Shown here: positions 25,143 through 34,034 of the stretch, piece after piece
Numbering within the stretch: the first letter of the stretch is position 1
Layout of the letters: each line of letters starts with the position of its first letter
NCBI RefSeq assembly: GCF_003259905.1
Contig: NZ_QLMG01000004.1
Location: 62,001 to 126,000, forward strand
DNA: 64,000 nt
Direction of reading: 5' to 3'
Source of the DNA: Salipiger aestuarii
GTDB taxonomy: Bacteria > Pseudomonadota > Alphaproteobacteria > Rhodobacterales > Rhodobacteraceae
Made by a program: the position numbers and the translations under genes
Notes under the pieces: generated by a model
What the model saw: only the letters and a program-made list of their open reading frames with translations
Told to the model about the DNA's origin: nothing
The model's database searches: none

Positions 25143-25185
25143 GCGCCCGCTTCGGGCGCTCTGATCTGCGGTCTTGGGCGGGATC

Positions 25186-25210
25186 GAAAATTCTTCGACG
25201 AAGAATTTTC
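25186..25210. repeat. 25-bp palindrome, copy 2
   Basis: GAAAATTCTTCG and CGAAGAATTTTC are perfect reverse complements around a single A. The core is the same as copy 1, 44 bp away. It ends 10 nt before the stop codon of the convergent acetyltransferase gene, so each of the two convergent genes has its own copy next to its end. Confidence 0.7.
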
Positions 25211-25220
25211 TTTGGGCGGG

Positions 25221-25703
25221 TTAGAGGTCGTAACGCTTCAGAACCTTGTCCACCACCTGTCCGTTCGCCATCACATACCCTTTGATACGGCCCCAGTCTT
25301 CAAAGCCCCGGCTTTGGTAGAAGATCAGCCCGCCCGCGTTGTCGGCCCGTATTTCGGCGTTGATCCATCTGTAACCGGCGACGCGCGCGGCCTCTTTCGT
25401 GGCCTCGAACAGCTTCGATCCGATTCCCAGCCCCGATTTTCCGGCTTTTGCAAAGGTCCCGATCTGGCCGACGGTCGCACCGTGGTCCCGGTGCGGTTCG
25501 ATGAACTGAAACCCAAGGATGTCTCCAACGGCGTCTTCGGCGATGTGCCAGATCGACCTCGGGTCACCTTCCATCCAGGCCAGCATGTCCGTCTGGCTGA
25601 CCGGATCGGTCATCGCCGTGCTGCCACCGGTTGCAACGATGTCGCTCAGCAGCGCGGCCATGTCTCGCGCATCCAGGGGCGCTGCGCGTCGGATGTCGAT
25701 CAT
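25221..25703 (-). CDS. GNAT family N-acetyltransferase
   Basis: A 160-residue acetyltransferase. The acetyl-CoA binding block is IGTFAKAGKSGLGIGSKLFEATKEAARVAGY (about 82-112), with the Q/R-x-x-G-x-G/A pattern altered to SGLGIG. The downstream NAGGLIFYQSRGFEDWG is the usual C-terminal motif. The acceptor is unknown. It overlaps the HD-hydrolase gene by 4 nt and is coupled to it. It stands where hvrA lies in R. capsulatus. Confidence 0.88.
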   Translation of the reverse strand: MIDIRRAAPLDARDMAALLSDIVATGGSTAMTDPVSQTDMLAWMEGDPRSIWHIAEDAVGDILGFQFIEPHRDHGATVGQIGTFAKAGKSGLGIGSKLFEATKEAARVAGYRWINAEIRADNAGGLIFYQSRGFEDWGRIKGYVMANGQVVDKVLKRYDL

Positions 25704-26296
25704 TGCAGCGCCTCCAGCAGGTCCGCGTGGCGCTTGGTGAACGCAGCGCGCGCCTCGATGGGCGGGCGCAGGTGGATTTCGAGCCCGTCGGTCAGGGCGG
25801 GGTCGGGGCGACCAAAGATCTTTTGCGCTTCGGACAGGGAAAACCCCGCGATCTGCGTCGCCTCCATATAGGCGGAGATTCGGTCGGCCTTCTTGATCCG
25901 TGCTTTCAGCCGCGCCGGGACCTGGGCGGGCAGGCCGAACCGAATATGGATCGCTGCCGCCAGCCGTTTGTCCAGCACGCTGTAATGCGGCCCGACGGCG
26001 GCCTTTACCGGCGAGATCATGTCGCCGATCACATATTCCGGCGCATCATGCAGCAGGGCCGTCAGCTTTTCCACCGCACCGGCGGTGGGGGTCATGCGGG
26101 AGAACAGCGCCTCGACCAGCAGCGAATGTTCCGCCACGGAATAGGGGAAATCGCCCCTGGTCTGCCCGTTCCACCGGGCGACAAAGGCCAGACCGTGGGC
26201 GATATCCTCGATCTCGATGTCCACGGGCGTCGGGTCAAGCAGGTCAAGCCTGCGCCCTGACAGCATCCTTTGCCACGCGCGCGCCTGCCGTGCCAT
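25700..26296 (-). CDS. HD-domain phosphohydrolase (YfbR-like)
   Basis: A 198-residue metal-dependent HD protein. The ligands are visible as EHSLLVEALF, LLHDAPEYVIGD and ADRISAYMEA. The sequence RRLDLLDPTPVDIEIEDIAHGLAFVARWNGQT before the HD core is typical of the alphaproteobacterial YfbR-like group; related enzymes are 5'-deoxynucleotidases, but this one's substrate is not established. I chose ATG 26296 because GAGGA precedes it and the longer frame (to 26446) enters the ahcY leader and looks non-homologous. It is divergent from ahcY. Confidence 0.82.
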   Translation of the reverse strand: MARQARAWQRMLSGRRLDLLDPTPVDIEIEDIAHGLAFVARWNGQTRGDFPYSVAEHSLLVEALFSRMTPTAGAVEKLTALLHDAPEYVIGDMISPVKAAVGPHYSVLDKRLAAAIHIRFGLPAQVPARLKARIKKADRISAYMEATQIAGFSLSEAQKIFGRPDPALTDGLEIHLRPPIEARAAFTKRHADLLEALQ

Positions 26297-26444
26297 CAGG
26301 TCCTCGGCGCCGGCGGGATGATCCTTGTGACATTCATGGTGCCCCCCTTTACCTCTTGTCAGGGTTGAGTTCTGATCCACGTTGCCGGGCAAATCAAGGG
26401 ATGCTAGGCCCATGGCCAGCATGCAGACAAGGACGGACACCGAC

Positions 26445-27833
26445 ATGGCACAGGATTACATCGTCAAGGATATCGCTCTGGCCGGTTTCGGCCGCAAGGA
26501 GCTGGATATTGCCGAGACCGAGATGCCGGGCCTGATGGCCTGCCGGGCCGAGTTCGGGGAAAGCAAGCCGCTGGCGGGCGCGCGCATCGTCGGCAGCCTG
26601 CATATGACGATCCAGACCGCCTGCCTGATCGAAACGCTGGTGACACTGGGCGCGGATGTGCGCTGGGCGTCGTGCAACGTCTTCTCGACGCAGGATCACG
26701 CGGCGGCGGCAATCGCCGAAGCGGGCATTCCGGTGTTCGCCATCAAGGGACAAAGCCTTGAAGAACATTGGGATTACCTCGACCGCTCGTTCCAGTTCGA
26801 AGACGGCCCCAACATGATCCTGGACGACGGCGGCGATGCGACGCTGTATGTCCTGATGGGTGCGCGGGCCGAGGCGGGCGAAGACATCATTCCGGTGCCG
26901 CAATCCGAAGAAGAAACCGTTATCAAGGCGCAGATTGCCAAGCGCATGGCGGCCAGCCCCGGCTGGTTCACCAAGGTGCGCGACCAGATCAGGGGCGTGT
27001 CCGAGGAAACCACCACCGGCGTGCATCGCCTGTATGAATTGCAGAAAACCGGCCAGCTGCCGTTTCCCGCGATCAACGTGAACGATTCTGTCACCAAGTC
27101 GAAATTCGATAACAAATACGGCTGCAAGGAAAGTCTTGTCGATGGCATCCGCCGCGCCACGGACGTCATGATGGCGGGCAAGGTCGCCGTGGTCTGCGGC
27201 TATGGCGATGTGGGCAAGGGCTCGGCGGCGTCGCTCTCGGGGGCCGGTGCGCGCGTCAAGGTGACCGAGGCCGACCCGATCTGCGCGCTTCAGGCCGCCA
27301 TGGACGGGTTCGAGGTGGTCTTGCTGGAAGATGTCATTGACAGCGCCGACATCTTCATCACCACCACCGGCAACAAGGACATCATCCGCATCGAGCATAT
27401 GCGCGAGATGAAGGACATGGCGATCGTCGGCAACATCGGCCATTTCGACAACGAAATCCAGGTTGCCGCGCTCAGGAACCACAAGTGGACCAACATCAAG
27501 GAACAGGTGGACATGATCGAGATGCCAGGCGGCTCTCGCATCATCCTGCTGTCCGAAGGCCGCCTGCTCAACCTTGGCAACGCCACCGGCCATCCGTCTT
27601 TCGTCATGTCGGCCAGCTTTACCAATCAGGTGCTGGCGCAGATCGAACTGTGGAAGAACGGCGGTGAATACGACAACAAGGTCTACATCCTGCCCAAGCA
27701 TCTGGATGAAAAGGTCGCGCGCCTGCATCTGGATCGCATCGGGGTGAAGTTGACCACGCTGACCCCGGAACAGGCCGCCTATATCGGCGTCACGCCCGAA
27801 GGTCCGTTCAAGCCCGAGCATTACCGCTACTGA
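26445..27833 (+). CDS. ahcY: adenosylhomocysteinase
   Basis: A 462-residue enzyme that splits S-adenosylhomocysteine into adenosine and homocysteine, relieving inhibition of methyltransferases. It begins [29 protein letters not shown], has the NAD-binding [10 protein letters not shown] and ends KPEHYRY, all canonical. Length is typical of the proteobacterial form with the extra insertion. The ATG at 26445 is preceded by AAGGA about 12 nt upstream; an in-frame ATG at 26421 is possible. Its position downstream of regA is the same as in Rhodobacter. I looked for a SAH riboswitch in the leader and saw none. Confidence 0.97.
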   Translation: MAQDYIVKDIALAGFGRKELDIAETEMPGLMACRAEFGESKPLAGARIVGSLHMTIQTACLIETLVTLGADVRWASCNVFSTQDHAAAAIAEAGIPVFAIKGQSLEEHWDYLDRSFQFEDGPNMILDDGGDATLYVLMGARAEAGEDIIPVPQSEEETVIKAQIAKRMAASPGWFTKVRDQIRGVSEETTTGVHRLYELQKTGQLPFPAINVNDSVTKSKFDNKYGCKESLVDGIRRATDVMMAGKVAVVCGYGDVGKGSAASLSGAGARVKVTEADPICALQAAMDGFEVVLLEDVIDSADIFITTTGNKDIIRIEHMREMKDMAIVGNIGHFDNEIQVAALRNHKWTNIKEQVDMIEMPGGSRIILLSEGRLLNLGNATGHPSFVMSASFTNQVLAQIELWKNGGEYDNKVYILPKHLDEKVARLHLDRIGVKLTTLTPEQAAYIGVTPEGPFKPEHYRY

Positions 27834-27855
27834 CCGATCCGTCGCCGGCCGCGAC

Positions 27856-27884
27856 AAACGCCCCGTTGTCGCGCGGGGCGTTTT
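27856..27884 (+). terminator. rho-independent terminator of ahcY
   Basis: AAACGCCCCG and CGGGGCGTTT pair around TTGTCGCG, and the T-run continues one base further. It starts 23 nt after the ahcY stop. Confidence 0.85.
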
Positions 27885-27951
27885 GCCGTTTGGGGGTTGC
27901 GCATTACCTCTGGCTGGCGCTGCATCGCGGCGACGAACAAGGAGACCGATC

Positions 27952-28926
27952 ATGCGTATCATCATTCACGGCACAGGGGCCATCGGCGGCGTCGTCGGCG
28001 CGGCGCTGATAAGGGCGGGGCACGAGGTTATCGGCATCGCGCGCGGGCGGATGCTGGACGCGATCCGCGACAGCGGCCTGACGATGATCAGCCCCAAGGG
28101 CACCGTAACCGTCGATATGCCCTGCGTCGCCCACCCGTCCGAGATCGACTTTCGACCCGACGACATGGTCCTGCTGTGTGTCAAGGGACAGGACACCGAC
28201 GCCGCGCTGAAAGACCTGCGCGCGGCGGGCATGACCGACCAGCCGCTGTTCTGCCTGCAAAACGGTGTCGCGAACGAACGCGCCGCGCTGCGGTATTTTC
28301 CGAATGTTCACGGCGTCACGGTCATGATGCCCGCGACCTACCTGTCGCCCGGTGAGGTCATCACCCATGGTGCCCCCTGTTACGGCCTGTTCATCATCGG
28401 ACGGTGCACCGGGGGCGCTGACGCGGCGGATGCGGCGCTGAAGGCCGCGTTCGACCCCGCGAACATGGCGTGCCTGCAATCCGACGCGGTGATGCAATCG
28501 AAATACGGCAAGCTGCTGATGAACCTGGGCAATATCGTCGATGCGCTGCTGCCGCTGGACGCGGACAGGGCGCGGTTCACCGCAAGGCTCAAATCCGAGG
28601 CCGAGGCGGTATTTGCGGCGGCGGGCGTCGCGTGGGAAGACATGGGTGTGGATAATCCCAACCGCGCGAAATTCCTGAAGGTCGTCGATATTGACGGGGT
28701 GCCCCGGTCCGGCAGTTCGACCCGTCAAAGCGTCGCGCGCGGCGCGGGCAGCGTTGAAACCGATTATCTGAACGGCGAGGTGGCGCTTCTGGGCCGGTTG
28801 CACGGTGTGCCTGCGCCTCTGAACGCCGCGATGGCTGCGGTTGCCGCGCGGCTGATGGTTGATGGCAAGGGCGCCGGTGGCATGACCGAGGCGGATCTGG
28901 ATGCGGTGTTTCTGGCCGCGACGTAG
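27952..28926 (+). CDS. ketopantoate reductase family (PanE/ApbA) protein
   Basis: A 324-residue NAD(P)-binding oxidoreductase. The Rossmann motif GTGAIGG is at residues 7-13, followed by VKGQDTDAAL and NGVANE, the family's substrate-side motifs; the catalytic Lys is probably in SKYGKLLMNLGN. True PanE makes pantoate for coenzyme A, but many paralogues have other substrates and this sequence is too divergent to say. The start ATG 27952 has a clear AAGGAG. It stands alone between ahcY and the phytase-like gene. Confidence 0.82.
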   Translation: MRIIIHGTGAIGGVVGAALIRAGHEVIGIARGRMLDAIRDSGLTMISPKGTVTVDMPCVAHPSEIDFRPDDMVLLCVKGQDTDAALKDLRAAGMTDQPLFCLQNGVANERAALRYFPNVHGVTVMMPATYLSPGEVITHGAPCYGLFIIGRCTGGADAADAALKAAFDPANMACLQSDAVMQSKYGKLLMNLGNIVDALLPLDADRARFTARLKSEAEAVFAAAGVAWEDMGVDNPNRAKFLKVVDIDGVPRSGSSTRQSVARGAGSVETDYLNGEVALLGRLHGVPAPLNAAMAAVAARLMVDGKGAGGMTEADLDAVFLAAT

Positions 28927-29066
28927 CATCGCCTCCGGCGGGAGTTTATCCGGCAAGATGAAGGGGCGGGGCGCGGGAGGTCATGGAAGTGATACCGTTC
29001 GGTGATCTGGACGTTACCGCAGGGGGGTAGCAGCGGCGCAGTCATATACCTGAATGGATGTCTGCC

Positions 29067-30416
29067 ATGCGCCTTTCGATCTCTGTCCTTGCCGTTGGGG
29101 GTGCGCTTGCCGCCCCGGCGTTTGCCGAAGATCTGTATCCCGCCACGCTTGCCGGTCACGCCGTGCTGCCCGCGCTGTCACTGGTCGAACCGCCCGCCGA
29201 TGCGCCGCGCGATGCCTGGATTTCCGGCAAGTTCACCGGGGCGGCGCGCAATGACGACCCGATGTCCGTGATGGGCAATGTCGGCAAGAATTACGGCGGG
29301 CACGAGACGGGCATCGCGCTGCCCTTCATCGGGCAGCCGGTTCAGGGCATGTCGGGCTTTGCCATGACGCAGGCCGGCGATGGCAGCTGGTACACGCTGA
29401 CCGACAACGGCTTTGGGTCCAAGCGCAACTCGCCCGACGCAATGCTGTTCTTTCACAAGATGGCACCGGATTTCGACGCGCAGACCGTGACCCGTCGCGA
29501 AACGATTTTCCTGTCCGATCCGAACCACGTCGTGCCGTTCCGCATCGCCTATGAGGGCACGCAAAGCCGCTACCTGACCGGCGCTGATTTCGACACCGAA
29601 TCCATTCAGGTGGTCGGGGACGAGGTGTTCATCGGCGACGAATTCGGTCCCTATCTGATCCGCGCCGGTCTGGATGGTGTGCTGCGCGAGATCTACGCCA
29701 CCCGCCTGGACGGCCAGGAGCTGACCGGCCCCGACACATATAGCGTCCATGTTCCCGCCACCGCCGGCCGCGATTTCCAGGTGCAGCGGTCGGGGGGGTA
29801 CGAAGGCATGGCGCTTCAGCCTGGCACGGACATGCTGTGGGCGATGCTGGAAAAGCCGATCCTGCTGGAGGGCGGCGAAACCGAAGGCCCCTTCCTGCGC
29901 GTCATCCAGTTTGACCCCAAGACGGGCGACTGGACCGGCGAGTCGGTAAAATTCCGGCTGTCCGACGGCGCGACCGCCATCGGCGATTTCAACTTCATCG
30001 ACGAGTCCCGCGCTCTGGTGATCGAACGCGACAACGGCGAAGGCGATGCGGCGCTTGCCTGCGCCGAGGGGGCGACCGACACGTCGGCCTGTTTCCCGCA
30101 TCCCGCGTTGGTCAAGAACATCGTACTGGTCGATATGACCGACGTGGATGCCGACGGTTTCGTGCGCCGGATTGGCCGCGTCGACCTGATGAACATCGCT
30201 GACCCGGACGGCAAGGCCATCGACGGTGTGGTGCACGCGGGTGGGCCGTTCACCTTCCCGTTCTTCACCATCGAAGACGTGGTGCGGGTGGATGACACCC
30301 ATATCATGGTTGCCAATGACAACAACCTGCCGTTCTCGGGCGGGCGCAGGATCGGACAGGCGGCGGATAATGAATTCATCCTGCTGTCGGTGCCCGAGTT
30401 GCTGTCGGCGGAGTGA
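29067..30416 (+). CDS. exported esterase-like activity of phytase family protein
   Basis: A 449-residue secreted protein. The Sec signal is MRLSISVLAVGGALAAPAFA, with cleavage before EDLYP. The rest matches the phytase-like beta-propeller esterase family: GSWYTLTDNGFGSKRNSPD, IGDEFGPYLIRAG, GYEGMALQPGTDMLWAMLEKP and DDTHIMVANDNNLPFSGGR are characteristic. Substrate and role are unknown; phosphoester or lactone substrates have been suggested for relatives. An ATG nine bases upstream (29058) would add three residues; neither start has a strong Shine-Dalgarno. It converges on the alanine symporter gene. Confidence 0.85.
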   Translation: MRLSISVLAVGGALAAPAFAEDLYPATLAGHAVLPALSLVEPPADAPRDAWISGKFTGAARNDDPMSVMGNVGKNYGGHETGIALPFIGQPVQGMSGFAMTQAGDGSWYTLTDNGFGSKRNSPDAMLFFHKMAPDFDAQTVTRRETIFLSDPNHVVPFRIAYEGTQSRYLTGADFDTESIQVVGDEVFIGDEFGPYLIRAGLDGVLREIYATRLDGQELTGPDTYSVHVPATAGRDFQVQRSGGYEGMALQPGTDMLWAMLEKPILLEGGETEGPFLRVIQFDPKTGDWTGESVKFRLSDGATAIGDFNFIDESRALVIERDNGEGDAALACAEGATDTSACFPHPALVKNIVLVDMTDVDADGFVRRIGRVDLMNIADPDGKAIDGVVHAGGPFTFPFFTIEDVVRVDDTHIMVANDNNLPFSGGRRIGQAADNEFILLSVPELLSAE

Positions 30417-30429
30417 TCCGGCGGGCATG

Positions 30430-30460
30430 AAAAAGGGGGTGCCCGGCGACGGGCGCCCCC
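30430..30460 (-). terminator. rho-independent terminator of the symporter gene
   Basis: GGGGG-T-GCCC and GGGC-G-CCCCC pair around GGCGAC. The A-run at 30430-30434 makes a T-run on the minus strand, so it terminates the minus-strand operon. Confidence 0.8.
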
Positions 30461-30479
30461 CTGGCACAACTGGACGAAC

Positions 30480-32030
30480 CTAGCTGTAACGCTTGATTTC
30501 GCCGGTCTTGAGGCGCGCCTGATAGCTGACCATCTCGGCCTTGACGATCGGCATCAGGAAATACAGCCCGAAGATGTTGACCAGCGCCATGGCAAAGATC
30601 GCCGCATCGGAAAAGTCGATCACCGGGCCAAGGTTCATGGCCGCTCCGATCACCACGAAGATGCAGAAGACGATCTTGAAGCTGAGCTCCTGCGCACGGC
30701 CTTCGCCGAACATGTAGGTCCATGCCTTGAGGCCGTAATAGCTCCATGAGATCATTGTCGAAAAGGCGAACAGGATCACCGCCAGCGCCAGCACATAGGG
30801 AAAGAACGCCAGCGCCGAGCCGAAGGCGGCAGAGGTCAGCGCTACGCCCGACACGTTGCCCACGGTGGCCACGCGGCCCTGTTCGGCGTCCCAGATGTAC
30901 ATGCCGGTATCGGGGTCGATTTGAAGCACGCCGGTGATGACGATGACCAGCGCCGTCATGGTGCAGATCACCACCGTGTCGATGAAGGGTTCCAGCAGCG
31001 ACACATAGCCTTCGGTGATCGGCTCCTTGGTGCGCACCGCGCTGTGGGCGATGGCGGCCGAACCAACACCGGCCTCGTTGGAAAACGCGGCCCGCTTGAA
31101 CCCCTGGATCAGCGCGCCAACAAGTCCGCCCGCGATGCCAAGCCCGGTGAAGGCCCCGCTGAAGATCTGACCGAAGGCCCAGCCGATCTGATCGGCGTTC
31201 ATCAGGATGATGACCAGCGCGGTGCCGACATACAGCACGCCCATGAACGGCACGACCTTTTCCGTGACCCGTGCGATGGATTTCAACCCGCCGACGATGA
31301 CGGAAAAGACGATGGCGGCAAAGATCACGCCGGTGATCCAGCCGGGATAATCGCCGACGATATTGGTGATCTGGGCGTGGGCCTGATTGGCCTGGAACAT
31401 GTTGCCGCCCCCCAGCGCGCCCAGCACGCAAAAGATCGAAAACAGGATGGCAAGCCCCTTGCCCAGTCCGGCAAACCCACGTTCGGCCAAGCCCTTTTTC
31501 AGGTAATACATCGGGCCGCCGGACACCGATCCGTCGGGGTATTCGTTGCGGTATTTCACCCCCAGCGTGCATTCGGTGAATTTCGACGCCATGCCCATCA
31601 GCCCGGCAAGAACCATCCAGAACGTCGCGCCCGGCCCGCCGATGGACACGGCCACCGCCACGCCCGCGATGTTGCCAAGACCCACGGTGCCCGAAAGCGC
31701 GGTGGCGAGCGCCTGAAAATGCGACACCTCGCCCGCGTCATCGGGATCGGAATACTTGCCCGATACCAGCGCGATGGAATGGGGAAAGGACCGGAACTGC
31801 ACAAAGCCGAAATACAGCGTGAATATCGTGGCCGCGACCACCAGCCAAAGCACGATCCAGGGGAACGATGTGCCGGGAAAGGGCGAAAAGATGAAGTTGA
31901 CGAAAGGCCCGGTGGCGGCACCGACCGCGGCGTTGATGGTGGCGTCAATGCCCTGCGGCGCGTTCTGGGCCTGCGCGGCGCGGGCCGCAAGGGTTGCCGC
32001 GATGGCAAGGATGAATGTCTTTTGGAACAT
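30480..32030 (-). CDS. sodium:alanine symporter (AGCS family)
   Basis: A 516-residue inner-membrane transporter with about ten helices. The hallmark [41 protein letters not shown] and [17 protein letters not shown] segments are present, as is [21 protein letters not shown]. It imports alanine or glycine with Na+ or H+. The N-terminus ([22 protein letters not shown]) looks like a signal peptide ahead of the first helix, common in this subgroup. A universal stress protein gene precedes it by 17 nt on the same strand. Confidence 0.93.
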   Translation of the reverse strand: MFQKTFILAIAATLAARAAQAQNAPQGIDATINAAVGAATGPFVNFIFSPFPGTSFPWIVLWLVVAATIFTLYFGFVQFRSFPHSIALVSGKYSDPDDAGEVSHFQALATALSGTVGLGNIAGVAVAVSIGGPGATFWMVLAGLMGMASKFTECTLGVKYRNEYPDGSVSGGPMYYLKKGLAERGFAGLGKGLAILFSIFCVLGALGGGNMFQANQAHAQITNIVGDYPGWITGVIFAAIVFSVIVGGLKSIARVTEKVVPFMGVLYVGTALVIILMNADQIGWAFGQIFSGAFTGLGIAGGLVGALIQGFKRAAFSNEAGVGSAAIAHSAVRTKEPITEGYVSLLEPFIDTVVICTMTALVIVITGVLQIDPDTGMYIWDAEQGRVATVGNVSGVALTSAAFGSALAFFPYVLALAVILFAFSTMISWSYYGLKAWTYMFGEGRAQELSFKIVFCIFVVIGAAMNLGPVIDFSDAAIFAMALVNIFGLYFLMPIVKAEMVSYQARLKTGEIKRYS

Positions 32031-32047
32031 GTCTTGGTCTCCTTGGC

Positions 32048-32485
32048 TCAGGGCACGATGACGGTGGGAACGGGCGACAGCTGGGCCAGCCCCAGCGTGA
32101 CCGACCCGAAAACCCGCGCGGCGACGGATTGCGACCCGGACCGTCCGACATAGATTTCGGTGGCACCGGCCTTTCTGGTTTCTTCAAGGATCAGTTCGAC
32201 GACCTGGCCGTAGCGGATGACGCCGGTGGCGGGCACGCCTGCGGCATCGGCCTTGGCAAGGGCCGGGGCCATCACGATTGCATTGGCGCGCTCCAGCTCT
32301 TTCTTGCGGCGGCCGTGTCGTTCGGCCAGCTCTTCCTGGGTCAGGAACGAATAGGGCGACCATTCAAGGACGTGGACAAGCAGCAGCGATGCCCCATCGC
32401 CCTTGGCTTGCTTGATCGCGAAATCCAGAACTCCGGGATCGTCTGGCGCGCCTTCGAACGCGACGACATAAGTTTCAGAAGTCAT
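32048..32485 (-). CDS. universal stress protein (UspA family)
   Basis: A 145-residue Usp domain. It starts [21 protein letters not shown], contains the long [15 protein letters not shown] helix, and ends [32 protein letters not shown]. The ATP-binding G-2x-G-9x-GS motif of ATP-binding Usps is recognisable in altered form. The role is unknown; being co-transcribed with an alanine symporter suggests it tunes transport or responds to the same signal. A TTTTGATCAAAA palindrome lies just upstream of the start. Confidence 0.88.
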   Translation of the reverse strand: MTSETYVVAFEGAPDDPGVLDFAIKQAKGDGASLLLVHVLEWSPYSFLTQEELAERHGRRKKELERANAIVMAPALAKADAAGVPATGVIRYGQVVELILEETRKAGATEIYVGRSGSQSVAARVFGSVTLGLAQLSPVPTVIVP

Positions 32486-32497
32486 TCTGCCTGTCCC

Positions 32498-32509
32498 TTT
32501 TGATCAAAA
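32498..32509. promoter_or_regulatory. 12-bp palindrome TTTTGATCAAAA upstream of usp
   Basis: A perfect 12-bp palindrome lies 13 nt before the usp start. It resembles a collapsed FNR half-site pair (TTGAT/ATCAA without the 4-nt gap), so it is not a canonical FnrL box. It may be chance or part of the ribosome-binding leader. The rest of the 267-base gap (32486-32752) shows no gene. Confidence 0.25.
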
Positions 32510-32752
32510 TCCTGCCGCACGGGAAAATATGCCCGCCGCATCCGACAATTCTGGGCGATCCTTCCCCGTGCTGTCACCCTGTTTTTACCGATTCGTTACA
32601 ATTCGACGAAACGCCGCCCGCGCTGCGAAAGATCCGGGCGACTTTTCGGGGGTTTCACTCGCCCCGGTCGCGTCTAAGGTGGCAAGGGTCGTCGCGGCGG
32701 CCGGTCGGACGATTTCAGGCGGAGACATCCGCAAAGAATTGGGAGAAAGACG

Positions 32753-33094
32753 ATGAGCAAGCGTGACGAGCTGATCACGAAATATGCCGAGGATCTGCGC
32801 GGCAAATGCGGCATGGAGCCGGATATGGATCTGCTGAAAAAGGTGACCATTGGATGCGGTCCCTCGATCTACAACGCTGACAGCGCGACCGTGGCGTCAT
32901 CGCAGCCCGCCGAGATTGAGACGGTAAAAACGAATTTCCTGATGAAAAAACTGGGACTGGCCGATGGTCCCGAACTGATGGCCGGCATCGACACGGCGAT
33001 TGAAACTTATGGGAAATCCGAGCGGAACAAGTACCGCGCCGTGCTGTATTACCTTCTGGTCAAGCAGTTCGGCAAAGAAGCGGTCTACGGCTGA
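32753..33094 (+). CDS. DUF2853 family protein
   Basis: A 113-residue protein of the DUF2853 family, recognised from KKVTIGCGPSIYNADSATVASSQPAE, VKTNFLMKKLGL and the strongly conserved end NKYRAVLYYLLVKQFGKEAVYG. It is small, soluble and mostly helical, with no known activity. The start ATG has a good Shine-Dalgarno (GGGAGAAAG). It is a single-gene unit. Confidence 0.85.
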   Translation: MSKRDELITKYAEDLRGKCGMEPDMDLLKKVTIGCGPSIYNADSATVASSQPAEIETVKTNFLMKKLGLADGPELMAGIDTAIETYGKSERNKYRAVLYYLLVKQFGKEAVYG

Positions 33095-33149
33095 CCCCAG
33101 GGGCCGGTGGGCGCGTTAACGATATTTACCGGGACCTTTCCACAATGGC

Positions 33150-33266
33150 TTGCGGTTTACGCAGTTCGCACTTGGGTGGAATCGCCCCATCGGTTACCAA
33201 CGTGATGTGGCCAGAAAGGCCGATACCAGTTCTATCCAGGCTGCGTGGGAGCAGTGGGGTGAGTGA
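33150..33266 (+). other. possible small transcript: 38-codon ORF or structured RNA
   Basis: The 233-base gap after the DUF2853 gene holds an open frame from TTG 33150 to TGA 33264 (38 residues, ending IQAAWEQWGE) that stops exactly where a terminator-like hairpin begins. The start has no good ribosome-binding site, and about 63% of third positions are G or C, lower than the neighbouring genes appear. The same stretch can fold: CAC-TTGG (33169-33175) with CCAA-C-GTG (33197-33204), GGCC/GGCC around AGAAA (33209-33221), and CTGC/GCAG (33241-33254). Either a small protein or a small RNA is possible. Confidence 0.3.
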
Positions 33267-33294
33267 CGGGGTCGGCATCGGTCGGCCCCGTCTT
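33265..33294 (+). terminator. terminator-like hairpin
   Basis: GACGGGGTC (33265-33273) and GGCCCCGTC (33284-33292) pair, with one wobble, around a 10-nt loop, followed by TT and a mixed pyrimidine stretch. It follows the possible small transcript and precedes the end of the convergent EVE gene. Confidence 0.45.
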
Positions 33295-33327
33295 CCCGTG
33301 TGTTTCCGCCCGATTTCAGGCCGGTGT

Positions 33328-33759
33328 TCATTCCGGCGCTTGTTCCGGCAGGCCCGCGAGTGCGCGGATCAGCCGCCATTCATCCGGCGTGACCGGCTGC
33401 ACCGACAGGCGCGACTGTTTCAGCAGCGCCATGTCAGACAGGCGCGGGTCGGCCTTGACCATGTCCAGCGTGACGGGCGTTTTCACCGGTTCCAGCGCCT
33501 TGATGTCCACGCAATCCCAGCGCGCATCGTCGGCGGTGCTGTCGGGATGGGATTCGGCGATCACCTCGACGGTGCCGACCACGGCTTTTTCCTTTTGCGA
33601 GTGGTAAAAGAACCCGCGATCCCCGACGCGCATCTCACGCATGAAGTTGCGCGCCTGATAGTTGCGCACGCCGTTCCATTCCTCGCCCGCTTCGCCCCTG
33701 GCGACCTGATCCGCCCAGGACCAGGCCGAGGGTTCGGATTTGAACAGCCAGAATGTCAC
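33328..33759 (-). CDS. EVE domain protein
   Basis: A 143-residue protein made of a single EVE domain (PUA/YTH-like fold). It starts [18 protein letters not shown] and continues WNGVRNYQARNFMREMRVGDRGFFYHS, the family's most conserved region, which lines a pocket for modified bases in nucleic acids. Stand-alone EVE proteins are thought to bind modified DNA or RNA, but no function is proven. It is the last gene of the tsaD-gpsA-yciI-EVE operon, coupled by a 4-nt overlap; the link with t6A-forming TsaD hints at RNA modification but is only contextual. Confidence 0.92.
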   Translation of the reverse strand: MTFWLFKSEPSAWSWADQVARGEAGEEWNGVRNYQARNFMREMRVGDRGFFYHSQKEKAVVGTVEVIAESHPDSTADDARWDCVDIKALEPVKTPVTLDMVKADPRLSDMALLKQSRLSVQPVTPDEWRLIRALAGLPEQAPE

Positions 33760-34034
33760 CCGATGACCTTTTTCCAGGCGGTCAGCGTCACGCTTTCGAA
33801 CATGCCGGCCTTGGCGTAGGGGTCGCTGTCCGCCCAGGCGCGCGCGGCGGCCATGTCGGTGACATCAAGGATCACGAGACTGCCGGCCATCTCGCCGGCA
33901 TCGTCCAGAAGCGGGCCGGCCTGCACGACGACGCCGGTGGCCTCGATGTAGGCAAGATGCGCCTCGCGATTGTCCTTGCGCGTTCGCAGCGCGCCGTCCT
34001 TGTCCTTGGCAATAAGAGCGACAAGCATGTTCAT
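33756..34034 (-). CDS. YciI family protein
   Basis: A 92-residue YciI-fold protein: [31 protein letters not shown], then the hydrophobic [32 protein letters not shown]. The conserved DPYAKAG and N-terminal strands identify it. The activity is unknown. It overlaps gpsA and the EVE gene by 4 nt each, so it is an internal member of a tight four-gene operon that is well conserved in alphaproteobacteria. Confidence 0.88.
   Translation of the reverse strand: MNMLVALIAKDKDGALRTRKDNREAHLAYIEATGVVVQAGPLLDDAGEMAGSLVILDVTDMAAARAWADSDPYAKAGMFESVTLTAWKKVIG

Noticed and set aside
26297-26444. SAH riboswitch in the ahcY leader
   Set aside because: I looked for the conserved core and found no match. A covariance-model search would be decisive.
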